This document shows positions 7,700-16,977 of a stretch of 64,000 nucleotides of DNA, piece after piece. The DNA comes from Qipengyuania sp. SS22 (GTDB lineage Bacteria; Pseudomonadota; Alphaproteobacteria; Sphingomonadales; Sphingomonadaceae), in contig NZ_CP107048.1 of the NCBI RefSeq assembly GCF_025736935.1, positions 186,001-250,000 of the forward strand. Reading direction: 5' to 3'. A program made the position numbers and the translations under genes. The notes under the pieces are model-generated. The model searched no databases and had not been told where the DNA came from. It saw nothing but the letters and a program-made list of their open reading frames with translations. Numbering within the stretch: position 1 is the first letter of the stretch; the number at the start of each line of letters is the position of its first letter.

Positions 7700-8002
7700 A
7701 TGTCAGTAACACGCGAAGAAGTGGCCAAGATCGCCTCGCTCGCCCGCATCAAGATGGGCGATGACGAGCTCGATACGATGGTCCCCGAACTCAACAACAT
7801 CCTCGACTGGGTCGAACAGCTGGGCGAGGTCGATTGCAGCGGCGTCGAGCCGATGACCGCGGTCATTCCCAACACGCTGCGGCTGCGCGACGATGTGGTC
7901 GATGCCGATCCCAAGACCGGCGGCGGTCGGCGCGATGATGTGCTCGCCAATGCCCCGGCGGCCGAACACGGCTTCTTCGGCGTGCCCAAGGTGATCGAAT
8001 AA
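7700..8002 (+). CDS. gatC: Asp-tRNA(Asn)/Glu-tRNA(Gln) amidotransferase subunit C
   Basis: A 100-residue GatC. It opens [19 protein letters not shown], the standard start of the family, and contains [16 protein letters not shown], the helix pair that wraps around GatA, and the late [20 protein letters not shown] end. GatCAB converts misacylated Glu-tRNA(Gln) and Asp-tRNA(Asn) to the amidated forms in the cytoplasm. gatA starts 118 bases downstream, an unusually wide gap for this operon because a palindromic repeat lies between them. Confidence 0.96.
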   Translation: MSVTREEVAKIASLARIKMGDDELDTMVPELNNILDWVEQLGEVDCSGVEPMTAVIPNTLRLRDDVVDADPKTGGGRRDDVLANAPAAEHGFFGVPKVIE

Positions 8003-8019
8003 TGCTGCGTCGTGAGTGT

Positions 8020-8093
8020 CCTTCGACAGGCTCAGGACGAGCGGATCTGATCGCTTCATACCATAAACCCGCTCAGCCTGAGCTTGTCGAAGG
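8020..8093. repeat. Palindromic intergenic repeat (TTCGACA...TGTCGAA type)
   Basis: Two 25-base arms, 8020-8044 (starting CCTTCGACAGGCTCAGG) and 8069-8093 (ending CCTGAGCTTGTCGAAGG), are inverted copies agreeing at 22 of 25 positions, separated by 24 bases. This is the widely scattered repetitive palindrome of sphingomonads and other proteobacteria; read in one frame it produces the spurious peptide VLSLSKD that contaminates many protein predictions. It sits between gatC and gatA and could form a long hairpin in the operon mRNA. Confidence 0.85.
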
Positions 8094-8120
8094 CCATGCG
8101 CTGACGGAAGAGACGAGACC

Positions 8121-9602
8121 ATGACCGAACTGACCAATCTCGGCGTCAAGGCGATCCGCGACGGCGTAGCCGGCGGTGAATTCACCGCGCGCGAAGTGGC
8201 CGAAGCCTTCAACAGCGCCGTGGCCGAGGCCGCCGACCTCAACGCCTTCATCGTCACTACGCCCGACCATGCGCTCGCCGCAGCGGATGCCGCCGATGCC
8301 AAGCGCGCCAAGGGCGAGGATCTGGGGACCATGGGCGGCGTGCCGATCGGCATGAAGGATCTGTTCGCGACCAAGGGCGTGCAGACCACTGCCGCGAGCC
8401 ACATCCTCGAAGGTTTCACGCCGCAGTATGAAAGCACCGTGTCGCAGAACCTGTGGAACGCAGGCGCTGGCATGCTCGGCAAGCTCAATCTCGACCAGTT
8501 CGCGATGGGTTCGTCGAACGAGACCAGCTATTTCGGTAATGTCTCGTCGCCGTGGAAGAAGGACGGCACCAATGCCGCGATGAGCCCGGGCGGTTCGTCG
8601 GGTGGCTCGTCCACCGCCGTGGCCGCACGGCTCGCGCCGGCCGCAACGGGCACCGACACCGGCGGTTCGATCCGCCAGCCCGCCGCCTTCACCGGCATCT
8701 GCGGGATCAAGCCGACCTATGGCCGCTGCAGCCGCTGGGGCGTCGTCGCCTTCGCCTCCAGCCTCGACCAGGCGGGCCCGATGGCACGCAGTGTCGAAGA
8801 CTGCGCGATCATGCTCGAAGCCATGGCGGGCTTCGATCCCAAGGATTCGACCAGCCTGCAGATGGATGTTCCCGCGTGGGAAGCCGGGCTGGACGCCGAC
8901 CTCAAGGGCAAGACGATCGGTATCCCGAAGGAATACCGGATGGATGGCACCGACGAGGAAATCCTCAACAGCTGGGAGCAGGGCAAGGAATGGCTGCGTG
9001 ATGCGGGCGCCAAGATCGTCGATGTCAGCCTGCCGCACACCAAATATGCGCTGCCTGCCTATTACATCGTCGCCCCCGCCGAAGCCTCGAGCAACCTCGC
9101 GCGCTATGACGGCGTGCGTTACGGCCTGCGCGACCTGCCCGACGGGGCGGGGCTGCAGGACATGTATGCCGCCACCCGCGCCGCCGGTTTCGGCGACGAG
9201 GTCAAGCGTCGCATCCTGATCGGTACCTATGTGCTGAGCGCGGGCTTCTACGATGCCTATTACACGCAGGCGCAGAAGATCCGCACGCTGGTGAGCCAGG
9301 ACTTCGAGAAGGGATTCGCCGGGTGCGACGCGATCCTCGCGCCGACCACGCCGACCGCCAGCTTCCCGCTCGGCTCGCTCAACGAAGACCCGCTGACGAT
9401 GTATCTCAACGACGTCTTCGCGGTCCCGGCCAGCCTTGCGGGCCTGCCCGCGATGAGCGTGCCCGCAATGGTCAATGCCGACGGCCTGCCGCTTGGCCTG
9501 CAGATCGTGGGCAAACCGTTCGACGAACAGGGCGTGCTCAACACCGGCCTCGCGATCCAGCAGCGCGCCGGGTTCGACGCGCAGCCGGAGAAGTGGTGGT
9601 AA
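8121..9602 (+). CDS. gatA: Asp-tRNA(Asn)/Glu-tRNA(Gln) amidotransferase subunit A
   Basis: A 493-residue amidase-signature enzyme that releases ammonia from glutamine and channels it to GatB. The Ser-cisSer-Lys triad is visible: Lys79 in [10 protein letters not shown], cis-Ser159 in [10 protein letters not shown], and nucleophile Ser183 in [21 protein letters not shown] follows as in the family. Length is normal. Its stop shares one base with the ATG of a 66-residue membrane protein (TAATG), which in turn overlaps gatB, so all three are translationally coupled. Confidence 0.97.
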   Translation: MTELTNLGVKAIRDGVAGGEFTAREVAEAFNSAVAEAADLNAFIVTTPDHALAAADAADAKRAKGEDLGTMGGVPIGMKDLFATKGVQTTAASHILEGFTPQYESTVSQNLWNAGAGMLGKLNLDQFAMGSSNETSYFGNVSSPWKKDGTNAAMSPGGSSGGSSTAVAARLAPAATGTDTGGSIRQPAAFTGICGIKPTYGRCSRWGVVAFASSLDQAGPMARSVEDCAIMLEAMAGFDPKDSTSLQMDVPAWEAGLDADLKGKTIGIPKEYRMDGTDEEILNSWEQGKEWLRDAGAKIVDVSLPHTKYALPAYYIVAPAEASSNLARYDGVRYGLRDLPDGAGLQDMYAATRAAGFGDEVKRRILIGTYVLSAGFYDAYYTQAQKIRTLVSQDFEKGFAGCDAILAPTTPTASFPLGSLNEDPLTMYLNDVFAVPASLAGLPAMSVPAMVNADGLPLGLQIVGKPFDEQGVLNTGLAIQQRAGFDAQPEKWW

Positions 9603-9802
9603 TGCCCGGAGTCGGAATGCTTCTGGTCATTGTCGGGACCATCTTCCTGACGGGTGCAGTTGCGTTCTACATTTCGCGCAACGTCGAGCACGGCGAAGCG
9701 CGGTTCGGTCCCGACGGCGAACAGCTTCCCACGCATCCGCCAGCCCCCGAGAAGAAAGACATGAGCGTGACCCTCACGCAGAGCGAGAAGATCGATGAGT
9801 AG
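9602..9802 (+). CDS. Small single-span membrane protein between gatA and gatB
   Basis: A 66-residue protein beginning [15 protein letters not shown]. Residues 3-23 form one strongly hydrophobic helix (ending TGAVAFYI), then a charged soluble tail with PPAPEKKDM and a hydrophilic end. Its start overlaps the gatA stop by one base and its stop overlaps the gatB start by eight, so it must be co-translated with the amidotransferase subunits. No domain is recognised. It may be a conserved passenger gene of sphingomonad gat operons rather than a GatCAB component; the helix would place it in the inner membrane. Confidence 0.72.
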   Translation: MPGVGMLLVIVGTIFLTGAVAFYISRNVEHGEARFGPDGEQLPTHPPAPEKKDMSVTLTQSEKIDE

Positions 9803-11294
9803 TTACCGCATCCAGGGCGCAACGGGCGAATGGGAGGTCGTGATCGGCCTCGAGGTCCATGCGCAGGTCACTTCCAACGCCAAGCTGTTCAGCGGCGCGA
9901 GTACGGAATTCGGTGCCGAGCCGAACACGCAGGTCAGCCTCGTCGATGCGGCGATGCCCGGCATGCTGCCCGTGCCCAATCGCGAATGCATCCGGCAGGC
10001 GGTGCGCACCGGCATGGCGATCGAGGCGCAGATCAACAAATACAGCCGGTTCGATCGCAAGAACTACTTCTACGCCGACCTGCCGCAGGGCTATCAGATC
10101 AGCCAGCTTTACCACCCCATTGTGGGCGAGGGGCAGCTGCTGATCGAGGCCGACGAGAAGGCCGGTATCCCCGAAGACAAGGTCATCGGGATCGAGCGCA
10201 TCCATGTCGAACAGGATGCGGGCAAGCTGATGCACGACCAGCACCCGACCATGTCCTATGTCGATCTCAACCGCTGCGGTGTCGCGCTGATGGAAATCGT
10301 TTCCATGCCGCATATGACCTCGCCCGCAGAGGCCGGCGCCTATGTCCGCAAGTTGCGCAGCATCCTGCGCTATGTCGGATCGTGCGACGGCAATATGGAG
10401 CAGGGCTCGATGCGCGCCGACGTCAACGTTTCGGTCCGCAAGGTCGGTGACAGCGAGCTCGGCACCCGCACCGAGACCAAGAACGTGAATTCGGTCCGCT
10501 TCGTCATGGCGGTGATCGAACAGGAAGCGCGGCGCCAGGTAGATTTGATCGAGGATGGCGGTACGGTGGTCCAGGAAACCCGGCTTTACGATCCCGACCG
10601 CAACGAAACCCGGTCGATGCGCAGCAAGGAAGACGCGCATGACTACCGCTATTTCCCCGATCCCGACCTGCTCCCGCTCGAGCTGGAGGACAGCTTCCTC
10701 GACGAATGCCGCGCCTCGCTGCCCGAGCTGCCCGACCCCAAGCGTGCGCGCTACGAGAACGAGCTGGGCCTGACGCCCTACAATGCGCGCGAACTGACCG
10801 CCGAGGTCGAGACCTTCGCGCGCTTCGAAACGCTGCTCAAAGTCGCGGCGGAAAAGATCGGCAAGCCCGAAGCCAAGGTCGCGACGCAGGTCGCCAACTG
10901 GGCGCTGTCGGTTGCCCCCGGCGTGGTCAAATCGCTTGGCGACGACGCCAAGATGACCAATGCCACCGCCGAAGCGCAGGCCAGCATCCTCGCGATGCAG
11001 GACAAGGGCGAAATTTCGGGCAGCCAGGCCAAGGAAATCTACGAAATCGTCCTGCGCGAAGGCGGTACGCCCGAAACGATCGCCGATGAAAAGGGCCTCA
11101 AGCAGGTCAACGACACCGGCGCGATCGAGGTCGCTATCGACGAAATCCTCGCCAATAACGAGGACAAGGTCGAACAGTATCGCGGCGGCAAGGACAAGCT
11201 GTTCGGCTTCTTCGTCGGCCAGACGATGAAGGCGATGCAGGGCAAGGCCAATCCCGCGGTGGTCAACCAGATCCTCAAGGACAAGCTGGGCTAA
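9795..11294 (+). CDS. gatB: Asp-tRNA(Asn)/Glu-tRNA(Gln) amidotransferase subunit B
   Basis: A 499-residue GatB, the kinase/transamidase subunit. Family signatures in order: [17 protein letters not shown]-like AKLFSGAST, the [10 protein letters not shown] stretch, [43 protein letters not shown] and [13 protein letters not shown]. The C-terminal 140 residues form the tail and YqeY-like helical domain that recognises the tRNA outer corner. ATG overlaps the preceding small gene. A terminator-like hairpin follows 21 bases after the stop, marking the operon end. Confidence 0.97.
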   Translation: MSSYRIQGATGEWEVVIGLEVHAQVTSNAKLFSGASTEFGAEPNTQVSLVDAAMPGMLPVPNRECIRQAVRTGMAIEAQINKYSRFDRKNYFYADLPQGYQISQLYHPIVGEGQLLIEADEKAGIPEDKVIGIERIHVEQDAGKLMHDQHPTMSYVDLNRCGVALMEIVSMPHMTSPAEAGAYVRKLRSILRYVGSCDGNMEQGSMRADVNVSVRKVGDSELGTRTETKNVNSVRFVMAVIEQEARRQVDLIEDGGTVVQETRLYDPDRNETRSMRSKEDAHDYRYFPDPDLLPLELEDSFLDECRASLPELPDPKRARYENELGLTPYNARELTAEVETFARFETLLKVAAEKIGKPEAKVATQVANWALSVAPGVVKSLGDDAKMTNATAEAQASILAMQDKGEISGSQAKEIYEIVLREGGTPETIADEKGLKQVNDTGAIEVAIDEILANNEDKVEQYRGGKDKLFGFFVGQTMKAMQGKANPAVVNQILKDKLG

Positions 11295-11315
11295 GCGCTG
11301 GGCTGAACACCGGGC

Positions 11316-11338
11316 AGGGGCCGCTCGAGGCGGCCCTT
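11316..11338 (+). terminator. Terminator-like hairpin after gatB
   Basis: AGGGGCCGC (11316-11324) pairs with GCGGCCCTT (11330-11338), nine pairs including one G-T wobble, loop TCGAG. Followed by GTCG, so no real T-run. Likely end of the gat operon. Confidence 0.55.
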
Positions 11339-11385
11339 GTCGAGCCCAGATGAAGCTCGCCGAGCGCGCGCTTGCTCCGCAGTCG

Positions 11386-11404
11386 GGGAAGGCTTAGCCT
11401 TCCC
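11386..11404 (+). other. Short perfect hairpin upstream of the S46 peptidase gene
   Basis: GGGAAGGC (11386-11393), loop TTA, GCCTTCCC (11397-11404). It lies 46 bases before the S46 start codon in a 155-base gap that otherwise shows nothing recognisable. It could be an operator or leader hairpin; there is no T-run after it. Confidence 0.35.
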
Positions 11405-11449
11405 GCCATTCGCGCGTCTTTCGCGCATCTCGAAGAGGACTGTGTCTCG

Positions 11450-13612
11450 ATGAAGAATACTGCTGTGGTCGCAGCGCTGATGGCCTGCGTCGCATCCGCC
11501 CCGCTGGCTGCCAAGGAGGGAATGTTCACCCCCGGCCAGCTGCCCGAAATCGCCGACGATCTGCGCGCCATGGGGCTCGAAGTTTCGCCCGAGAAGCTGT
11601 CCGACCTCACCGGTTTCCCGATGGGCGCGATCGTCCAGTTGCAGGGCTGTTCGGCGAGCTTCGTTTCGCCCGAAGGGCTGGTGGTTACCAATCACCACTG
11701 CGCGCGCGGATCGGTGCAATACAACTCAACTGCCGAGAACAATTATCTCGAGAACGGTTTTCTCGCGCAGGCCAAGGCCGACGAACTGCCCGCCGCCCCC
11801 GGATCGCGCGTCTATGTCACCACTGAAATCAGCGACGTTACCGCGCGCGTGCGCGACGGGATCGACGGTCTGTCGCCGACCGATCGTTACGACACGGTCG
11901 ACCAGCGGGTGAAGAACATTACCGCCGAATGCGAGCAGGAAGTCGGCTATCGCTGTCTCGTCGCGGGTTTCTACGGCGGTAAGGAATACACGCTGATCAA
12001 GCGGCTCGAGGTCAAGGACGTGCGGCTGGTCTATGCCCCCGCCGATGCGGTCGGGAAATATGGCGGCGATATCGATAACTGGATGTGGCCGCGCCACACG
12101 GGCGATTTCGCCTTCTACCGCGCCTATGTCGCGCCCGACGGCTCCTCCGCCGAATATGCCGAAGACAATGTCCCCTACCGGCCCAAGCATCATCTCAAGG
12201 TGAGCGCGGCGGGGCTCGATGATGGCGATTTCGTGATGGCGGCCGGTTATCCCGGCTCGACCCAGCGCTACACTCGGTTGGGCGAAGTCGAGAACACGTT
12301 CGAATGGACCTATCCGACCTTCGTCACGCTGCTCAACGACTGGATCGACACGATCGAGGAGGCGGCACCGGTCGGTTCGGATGCGCGGGTGAAATACGAA
12401 TCGCGTCTTGCTGGGCTGAACAATTACGAAAAGAACCTGCGCGGCCAGATCGATGGCGCGCGCCGCGTGGGCCTCGTCGAGCGTCGCCGCCAGCGTGAAG
12501 CCGCGCTCGATGCGTGGATCGCCGCCGATGCTGCGCGCAGCCCTTATGGCGAGGCGCTCGCTTCGCTCGATACGCTGACCGGGGAAAGCGCTACCGCCGC
12601 GCGGACCAATTTCTGGTATGGCAATGTCACGCGGGCGCAGCTGCTGTCGGCTGCGCAGCGGCTCTACCGGCTGGCCAAGGAACGCGAACTGCCCGATGCG
12701 CAGCGCGAAAGCGGCTATCAGGAACGCGACATGGCGTTCTTCCGCCAGGGTTTGCAGGCGCTCGACCGGCGGTACGACCCGGCAGTCGACAAGGCCGAAT
12801 GGCTGCTGTTCCTCGAGGGCTATCTTGCGCAGCCTCAGGGCGAACGCGTGGCGGTGTTCGATGACGCTTTGGGTCTGACCGGCGTCGATGATGCGAAACA
12901 GCTCGATGCGATCGTCGATCGCTATTACGCGGACACCGTGCTCGACGAGAGCGAGACGAGGCTTGCGCTGATAGAAGCCAGCGCTGCCGATCTGGAGGCG
13001 AGCGACGATCCGTTCATGCAGCTCGCCATCGCGCTGTACGATTACGAGCGCGAGCTGGAAGCGCAGGGCGAGCAGCGCGAAGGCCGCGCGCTGGCGCTAC
13101 GTCCTGCCTATATGGATGCGATCACGCAGTGGCAACGCAGCCAGGGCGAGGCGACCTATCCCGATGCCAACAGCACGCTGCGGGTGACCTATGGGAAGGT
13201 GCTGGGCGGCAGTCCGCGTGACGGCATGGCCTATCTGCCGTTCACCACGCTCGAAGGCATCCTCGAGAAGGATACGGGCGAAGAACCGTTCAACGCGCCC
13301 GAAGGCCAGCTCGCCAGCATCCGTGCGGGCGATTACGGCCCCTATGCGCTCGACAGCATCGGCTCGGTGCCGGTCAACTTCCTGTCGGACCTCGACAGCA
13401 CCGGCGGCAACAGCGGTTCGGCCACGCTCAATGCGCGCGCCGAACTGGTGGGCCTGCTGTTCGACGGCACCTTCGAAAGCGTCAATTCGGACTGGGATTT
13501 CGACCCGCGCACCACGCGTACGATCCATGTCGATACGCGCTACATGCTGTGGGTGATGGACAAAGTCGACGGCGCACAGGGCCTGATCGAGGAGATGGAC
13601 GTAGTCCGCTAG
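11450..13612 (+). CDS. S46 family dipeptidyl-peptidase (DPP7-like)
   Basis: A 720-residue exported serine peptidase. Residues 1-21 are a signal peptide (cut near PLAA-KEG). Family motifs: TNHHCARGSVQ with catalytic His near 82-83, the GGDIDNWMWPRHTGDF block, and TGGNSGSA with nucleophile Ser655. S46 enzymes remove dipeptides from the N terminus of periplasmic oligopeptides. The residue 18 after the Ser is Gly673 (LLFDGTF), as in DPP7 for hydrophobic P1 residues, not Arg as in Asp/Glu-specific DPP11. I chose the ATG at 11450 because it starts the signal peptide and has AGAGGA upstream; the open frame extends further 5' without signal-like sequence. Confidence 0.93.
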   Translation: MKNTAVVAALMACVASAPLAAKEGMFTPGQLPEIADDLRAMGLEVSPEKLSDLTGFPMGAIVQLQGCSASFVSPEGLVVTNHHCARGSVQYNSTAENNYLENGFLAQAKADELPAAPGSRVYVTTEISDVTARVRDGIDGLSPTDRYDTVDQRVKNITAECEQEVGYRCLVAGFYGGKEYTLIKRLEVKDVRLVYAPADAVGKYGGDIDNWMWPRHTGDFAFYRAYVAPDGSSAEYAEDNVPYRPKHHLKVSAAGLDDGDFVMAAGYPGSTQRYTRLGEVENTFEWTYPTFVTLLNDWIDTIEEAAPVGSDARVKYESRLAGLNNYEKNLRGQIDGARRVGLVERRRQREAALDAWIAADAARSPYGEALASLDTLTGESATAARTNFWYGNVTRAQLLSAAQRLYRLAKERELPDAQRESGYQERDMAFFRQGLQALDRRYDPAVDKAEWLLFLEGYLAQPQGERVAVFDDALGLTGVDDAKQLDAIVDRYYADTVLDESETRLALIEASAADLEASDDPFMQLAIALYDYERELEAQGEQREGRALALRPAYMDAITQWQRSQGEATYPDANSTLRVTYGKVLGGSPRDGMAYLPFTTLEGILEKDTGEEPFNAPEGQLASIRAGDYGPYALDSIGSVPVNFLSDLDSTGGNSGSATLNARAELVGLLFDGTFESVNSDWDFDPRTTRTIHVDTRYMLWVMDKVDGAQGLIEEMDVVR

Positions 13613-13637
13613 GGCCCGTTCTCCCCTCCACAAACAG

Positions 13638-13669
13638 AAAGGGCCGCCGGATCGCTCCGGCGGCCCTTT
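13638..13669. terminator. Bidirectional terminator between S46 gene and a minus-strand gene
   Basis: A perfect 14-bp stem, AAAGGGCCGCCGGA (13638-13651) and TCCGGCGGCCCTTT (13656-13669), loop TCGC. A-rich on one side and T-rich on the other, between convergent genes, so it can serve both. Confidence 0.85.
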
Positions 13670-13689
13670 GTGTTGGGTAGCTGCGAGGC

Positions 13690-13995
13690 TTAGCCCTGGC
13701 GTTCGCCGGTCAGCGGCATGTCGCCGAAAGCGCCCGCATTGACGGTGCCGGTCATCTGTTCGCCGGTCACCGTGGCGGTGCAGTTGAGCGTCATGGGCAT
13801 CGGGACGGTCATGTCCATCTTCCACTTGAGGGTATCGCCTTCGATCGTGCCGTCGGTGATGTCCATCGAGCCCATGCCGCCCGCCATCGAGCCGGTGAAG
13901 CTGTTGCCATCGTCGCCCGGCACCACGGTCAGCGTGCCCTTCTGGTCGCCCATCGGGCTCTTTACGACGGTGTCATAGGTACCTGCTACGGACAT
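13690..13995 (-). CDS. Small conserved hypothetical protein, beta-rich
   Basis: A 101-residue protein without signal peptide or membrane helix. It is rich in Gly, Thr and Met and reads as alternating short strands (VAGTYDTVVKSPMGDQKGTL, then NSFTGSMAGGMGSMD and DGTIEGDTLKWKMDM), suggesting a small beta-sandwich or lipocalin-like fold; one lone Cys. I chose the ATG at 13995 because AGAGGA lies seven bases upstream; the frame could extend ten residues further. Proteins with this look are common hypotheticals in sphingomonads but I cannot name a family. It is convergent with the S46 gene and lies downstream of the M16 gene's promoter-distal end in opposite order. Confidence 0.68.
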   Translation of the reverse strand: MSVAGTYDTVVKSPMGDQKGTLTVVPGDDGNSFTGSMAGGMGSMDITDGTIEGDTLKWKMDMTVPMPMTLNCTATVTGEQMTGTVNAGAFGDMPLTGERQG

Positions 13996-14063
13996 GGGTA
14001 TTCCTCTCTTCACTTGAAGGTTCAAAGTCTCTTTTCAATCGGGCCTGCTGACAGGAATGTCAA

Positions 14064-16928
14064 TTAGTCGGTTCCCGCCATTTCGATGCGTTCGACCGCC
14101 AGGCCGAGCTGTTCGAGCTGCGGTTCGACCACTGCCGCATCGCCCACCAAGACCCAGACGAACCGGTCGGTATCGATTGCTGCGCGGGCCGCGGCATCGA
14201 GGCTGGCGGTGGTCTGTTCGCGGTAATGGTCGGCGATGACCTCGTAGTAATCGTCGGGCCGCCCATAGAGCGCATTGCTCTGCATCGCGCCGAGGATTGC
14301 ACTCGAGGTTTCGAACTGGCCGGGCAGTTCGCCGATTTCGGCGGTGACGATCCGGGTCAGTTCGGCTTCGGTCACGCCGCGCGTATCGAGGAATTCGCCG
14401 GTTTCGCGGATCAGCTCGGCCAATGCATCGCCGGTGCGGTCGGCCTGGACGGGCGCGCGCACGGTGTAGGCGACCGCGTTCTCATTGGTCAGCGGCGCGC
14501 CGCGCACGCCATAGCTCCAGCCCTTGGTCTCGCGCAGGTTCATGTTGAGCCGGGCGAGGAAATTGCCGCCCAGCGCGTTGTTGGCGTTGAGGAAGTCGAC
14601 ATAGGTTTCGCCGCGCGGATCGACCGAGGTCAGCTGGCCGCCGTAGATGTAGCTCTGCGGCGAATTAGGCCGGTTGACCAGCACGATGCGGCTTTCGGCG
14701 GGCGCTGCGGGGGCTGCGCCGAAGCTCTTCTCGCCCTTCGCGGTCGCGGGGGCTTCCCAATCGGCCAGCACGGCATCGAGCGCTGTGACGATTTCATCCA
14801 GCGGACGATCCGAGACGACGAAGATTTCGCCATTGTCGGGCCGGATCCAGCGGTCCTTGAAGCCGGTGATGTCGGCGCGGGTGATCGCCTCGAGCGATTC
14901 CACCGTGCCGCTATCGGGCCCGGCATAGGGGCTGCCTGCACCATAGATCAGCGGGGCGGCAGTGCGCTGCGCAATCGAGGCCGGGGTGCGCAGTTCCTGC
15001 TCGACGCTGGTGATCCGCTGCGCGCGGACGCGGTCGATCTCGGACTGCGCGAAAGCGGGATTGCGGACGATGTCGGACAGGAGTTCGAGCGAGGGCACGA
15101 GATTGGCGGACAGCGCGGACAGCGTGAAGCTCGACCGGTCGGCACCGCCGCCGAGCGAGATATTTGCGCCCAGCCGTTCGCTGGTCTCGGCAATCTCGCG
15201 CGAGTTCATGCTGGTGGTGCCTTCCTCGAACAGGCCGAGCGCGAGGCTTTCAAGCCCGCGCTTGTCCGCCGGATCGGCACTGCTGCCCGCATCGAAGGCC
15301 AGCGTGACATAGGTCGCGGGGATCGCGTCGCGCTGCGCGTAATGCAGCGCCATTCCGTTCGCCAGCGTGGTGTGCTGGACGTCGGGGAAGTCGAGCTGCG
15401 CGATCGAGTCGATCGGCGGGGCGGGGCGTACTTGGGTAACGGTCAGCTCTTCGGCCGCACCCTCTTCCGCCTGCACATCGGTTTCGGCGACACTGGCCGC
15501 TTCTTCATAAGCGTCGCCGCGTTCACCGGGTTCGAGGATCAATGTCATCGAGGGGCGGGTCATCCAGCGCTGCATTGCCGCCTGGACTTCACTCGGGGTG
15601 AGCGTCGCGAGGATTTCGAATTCGCGGGCATAGAAGCCCGGATCGTCCGCCAGCACTTCGCCCGATGCCAGGGTCACGGCCTTGCCGCCGAAGCCGCCGA
15701 CCTGTTCGAGGCCGCGGATCGTACTGGCGACCGAGCTGGTCGCCGCGCGGCGGACCTCGTCTTCGGTCGGGCCTTCGGCGATGAACTCGGCAATCAGCGC
15801 GTCGAGACGGCGCTCGACCTCGGCCTCGTCAACTCCGGGACGGGCCGTGGCGGCGACGTTCAGGATGCCCACGCGCTGCCAGGCGTAGTTTCCGGCCGAA
15901 ACGCTCACCGCCAGCTGCTCGTCACGCACCAGCGCATTGTCGAGCCGGCTCGAAGACAGCCCGCCCAGGATCCGTGCGCCCACGGTCAGTGCAGTGAGTT
16001 CGCGGTCGGTGATGCCCGGTGCGGTCCAGTATTTGTCGATGCTGACTGCGGCGACCTGGTCGCGCATGACCGTGCGGACGTCTTCGGTAAGCTCGGGAAC
16101 GGCGGCTTCGGCGGGGTTGTTGACCGGGCCGCGCGCAATCGGTCCGAAGTGTTTCTCCACCAGCGGGCGGGCCTCTGCGGGCGAGATGTCGCCGGCCAGC
16201 ACCACGGTGGCATTGTTGGGGCCATATTTGTCGCGGAACCAGTCGCGCACATCGGCCATCTCCGCACTGTCGAGATCAGCCATCGAGCCGATCGGCGTGT
16301 GATCGTAGGGATGCGGCGCGGGGAACAGCGTGTTGACGATCTCGTAAAAGACCAGTCCGCCGGGCTGGTTGTCGCCCTGGCGCTTCTCGTTCTGGACCAC
16401 GCCGCGCTGGTTATCGAGCTTCTGCTGCGTGACCGCCCCGAGCAGATAGCCCATGCGGTCGCTTTCGAGCCACAGCGCCCGTTCGAGTGCGGGCCGGGGC
16501 ACGGTCTGGAAATAGTTCGTGCGGTCGAAATTGGTCGTGCCGTTGTAATCGGTCGCGCCCATTTCCTGCAGATACTGGAAATAGTCCTGCGGTGCGTTTT
16601 CGCTGCCGTTGAACATCAGGTGCTCGAACAGATGCGCAAAGCCCGACTTGCCCTTGGGCTCGTCCTTCGAACCGACATTGTACCACACCGCCACCGCGAC
16701 GATGGGGGCCTTGCGGTCGGTATGCACGATCACGTCGAGCCCGTTGTCGAGCGTGAATTTCTCGAACGGAATATCGACCTGTTCGACCAGCGCGGCGAGC
16801 TCTGCCGGGGCAGCATCGTCGGCCACGGCGGCGGGCGCGGGTGCAGGCGCGCTGGCGGTCATGGCGGGCGCGCAGGCCCCGAGAGCGAGGGCCAGCACGC
16901 TGGCGGTCAGGAGGGGCTTGATACGCAT
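14064..16928 (-). CDS. M16 family zinc protease, two-repeat lipoprotein
   Basis: A 954-residue pitrilysin-type protease. Lipobox LALGAC puts the lipidated Cys at 19, so the enzyme is tethered to the envelope. The first M16 unit has the inverted zinc motif HLFEH (residues 99-103) with Glu181 in VQNEKRQ as the third ligand. The second unit begins near residue 515 (LANGMALHYAQRDAIP) and has lost the zinc motif (ESLALGLFEEGTT in its place), as expected for the inactive partner half. The two halves form a clamshell that degrades short peptides. An Ala/Pro-rich linker follows the lipobox. It lies 49 bases downstream of the penicillin-acylase gene on the same strand. Confidence 0.93.
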   Translation of the reverse strand: MRIKPLLTASVLALALGACAPAMTASAPAPAPAAVADDAAPAELAALVEQVDIPFEKFTLDNGLDVIVHTDRKAPIVAVAVWYNVGSKDEPKGKSGFAHLFEHLMFNGSENAPQDYFQYLQEMGATDYNGTTNFDRTNYFQTVPRPALERALWLESDRMGYLLGAVTQQKLDNQRGVVQNEKRQGDNQPGGLVFYEIVNTLFPAPHPYDHTPIGSMADLDSAEMADVRDWFRDKYGPNNATVVLAGDISPAEARPLVEKHFGPIARGPVNNPAEAAVPELTEDVRTVMRDQVAAVSIDKYWTAPGITDRELTALTVGARILGGLSSSRLDNALVRDEQLAVSVSAGNYAWQRVGILNVAATARPGVDEAEVERRLDALIAEFIAEGPTEDEVRRAATSSVASTIRGLEQVGGFGGKAVTLASGEVLADDPGFYAREFEILATLTPSEVQAAMQRWMTRPSMTLILEPGERGDAYEEAASVAETDVQAEEGAAEELTVTQVRPAPPIDSIAQLDFPDVQHTTLANGMALHYAQRDAIPATYVTLAFDAGSSADPADKRGLESLALGLFEEGTTSMNSREIAETSERLGANISLGGGADRSSFTLSALSANLVPSLELLSDIVRNPAFAQSEIDRVRAQRITSVEQELRTPASIAQRTAAPLIYGAGSPYAGPDSGTVESLEAITRADITGFKDRWIRPDNGEIFVVSDRPLDEIVTALDAVLADWEAPATAKGEKSFGAAPAAPAESRIVLVNRPNSPQSYIYGGQLTSVDPRGETYVDFLNANNALGGNFLARLNMNLRETKGWSYGVRGAPLTNENAVAYTVRAPVQADRTGDALAELIRETGEFLDTRGVTEAELTRIVTAEIGELPGQFETSSAILGAMQSNALYGRPDDYYEVIADHYREQTTASLDAAARAAIDTDRFVWVLVGDAAVVEPQLEQLGLAVERIEMAGTD

Positions 16929-16977
16929 GATACCTCGATGGTGTGTTCGAAATCCGGGTTTGGGCGATGCTAACGCG

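Noticed and set aside
7703..8488. 261-codon minus-strand frame crossing the gatC-gatA gap, containing SLSKD
   Set aside because: The SLSKD peptide comes from translating the palindromic repeat; gatC and gatA are certain on the plus strand.
14226..16973. 915-codon plus-strand frame opposite the M16 protease
   Set aside because: Antisense of a coding region with HLFEH and lipobox; no recognisable features in its own translation.
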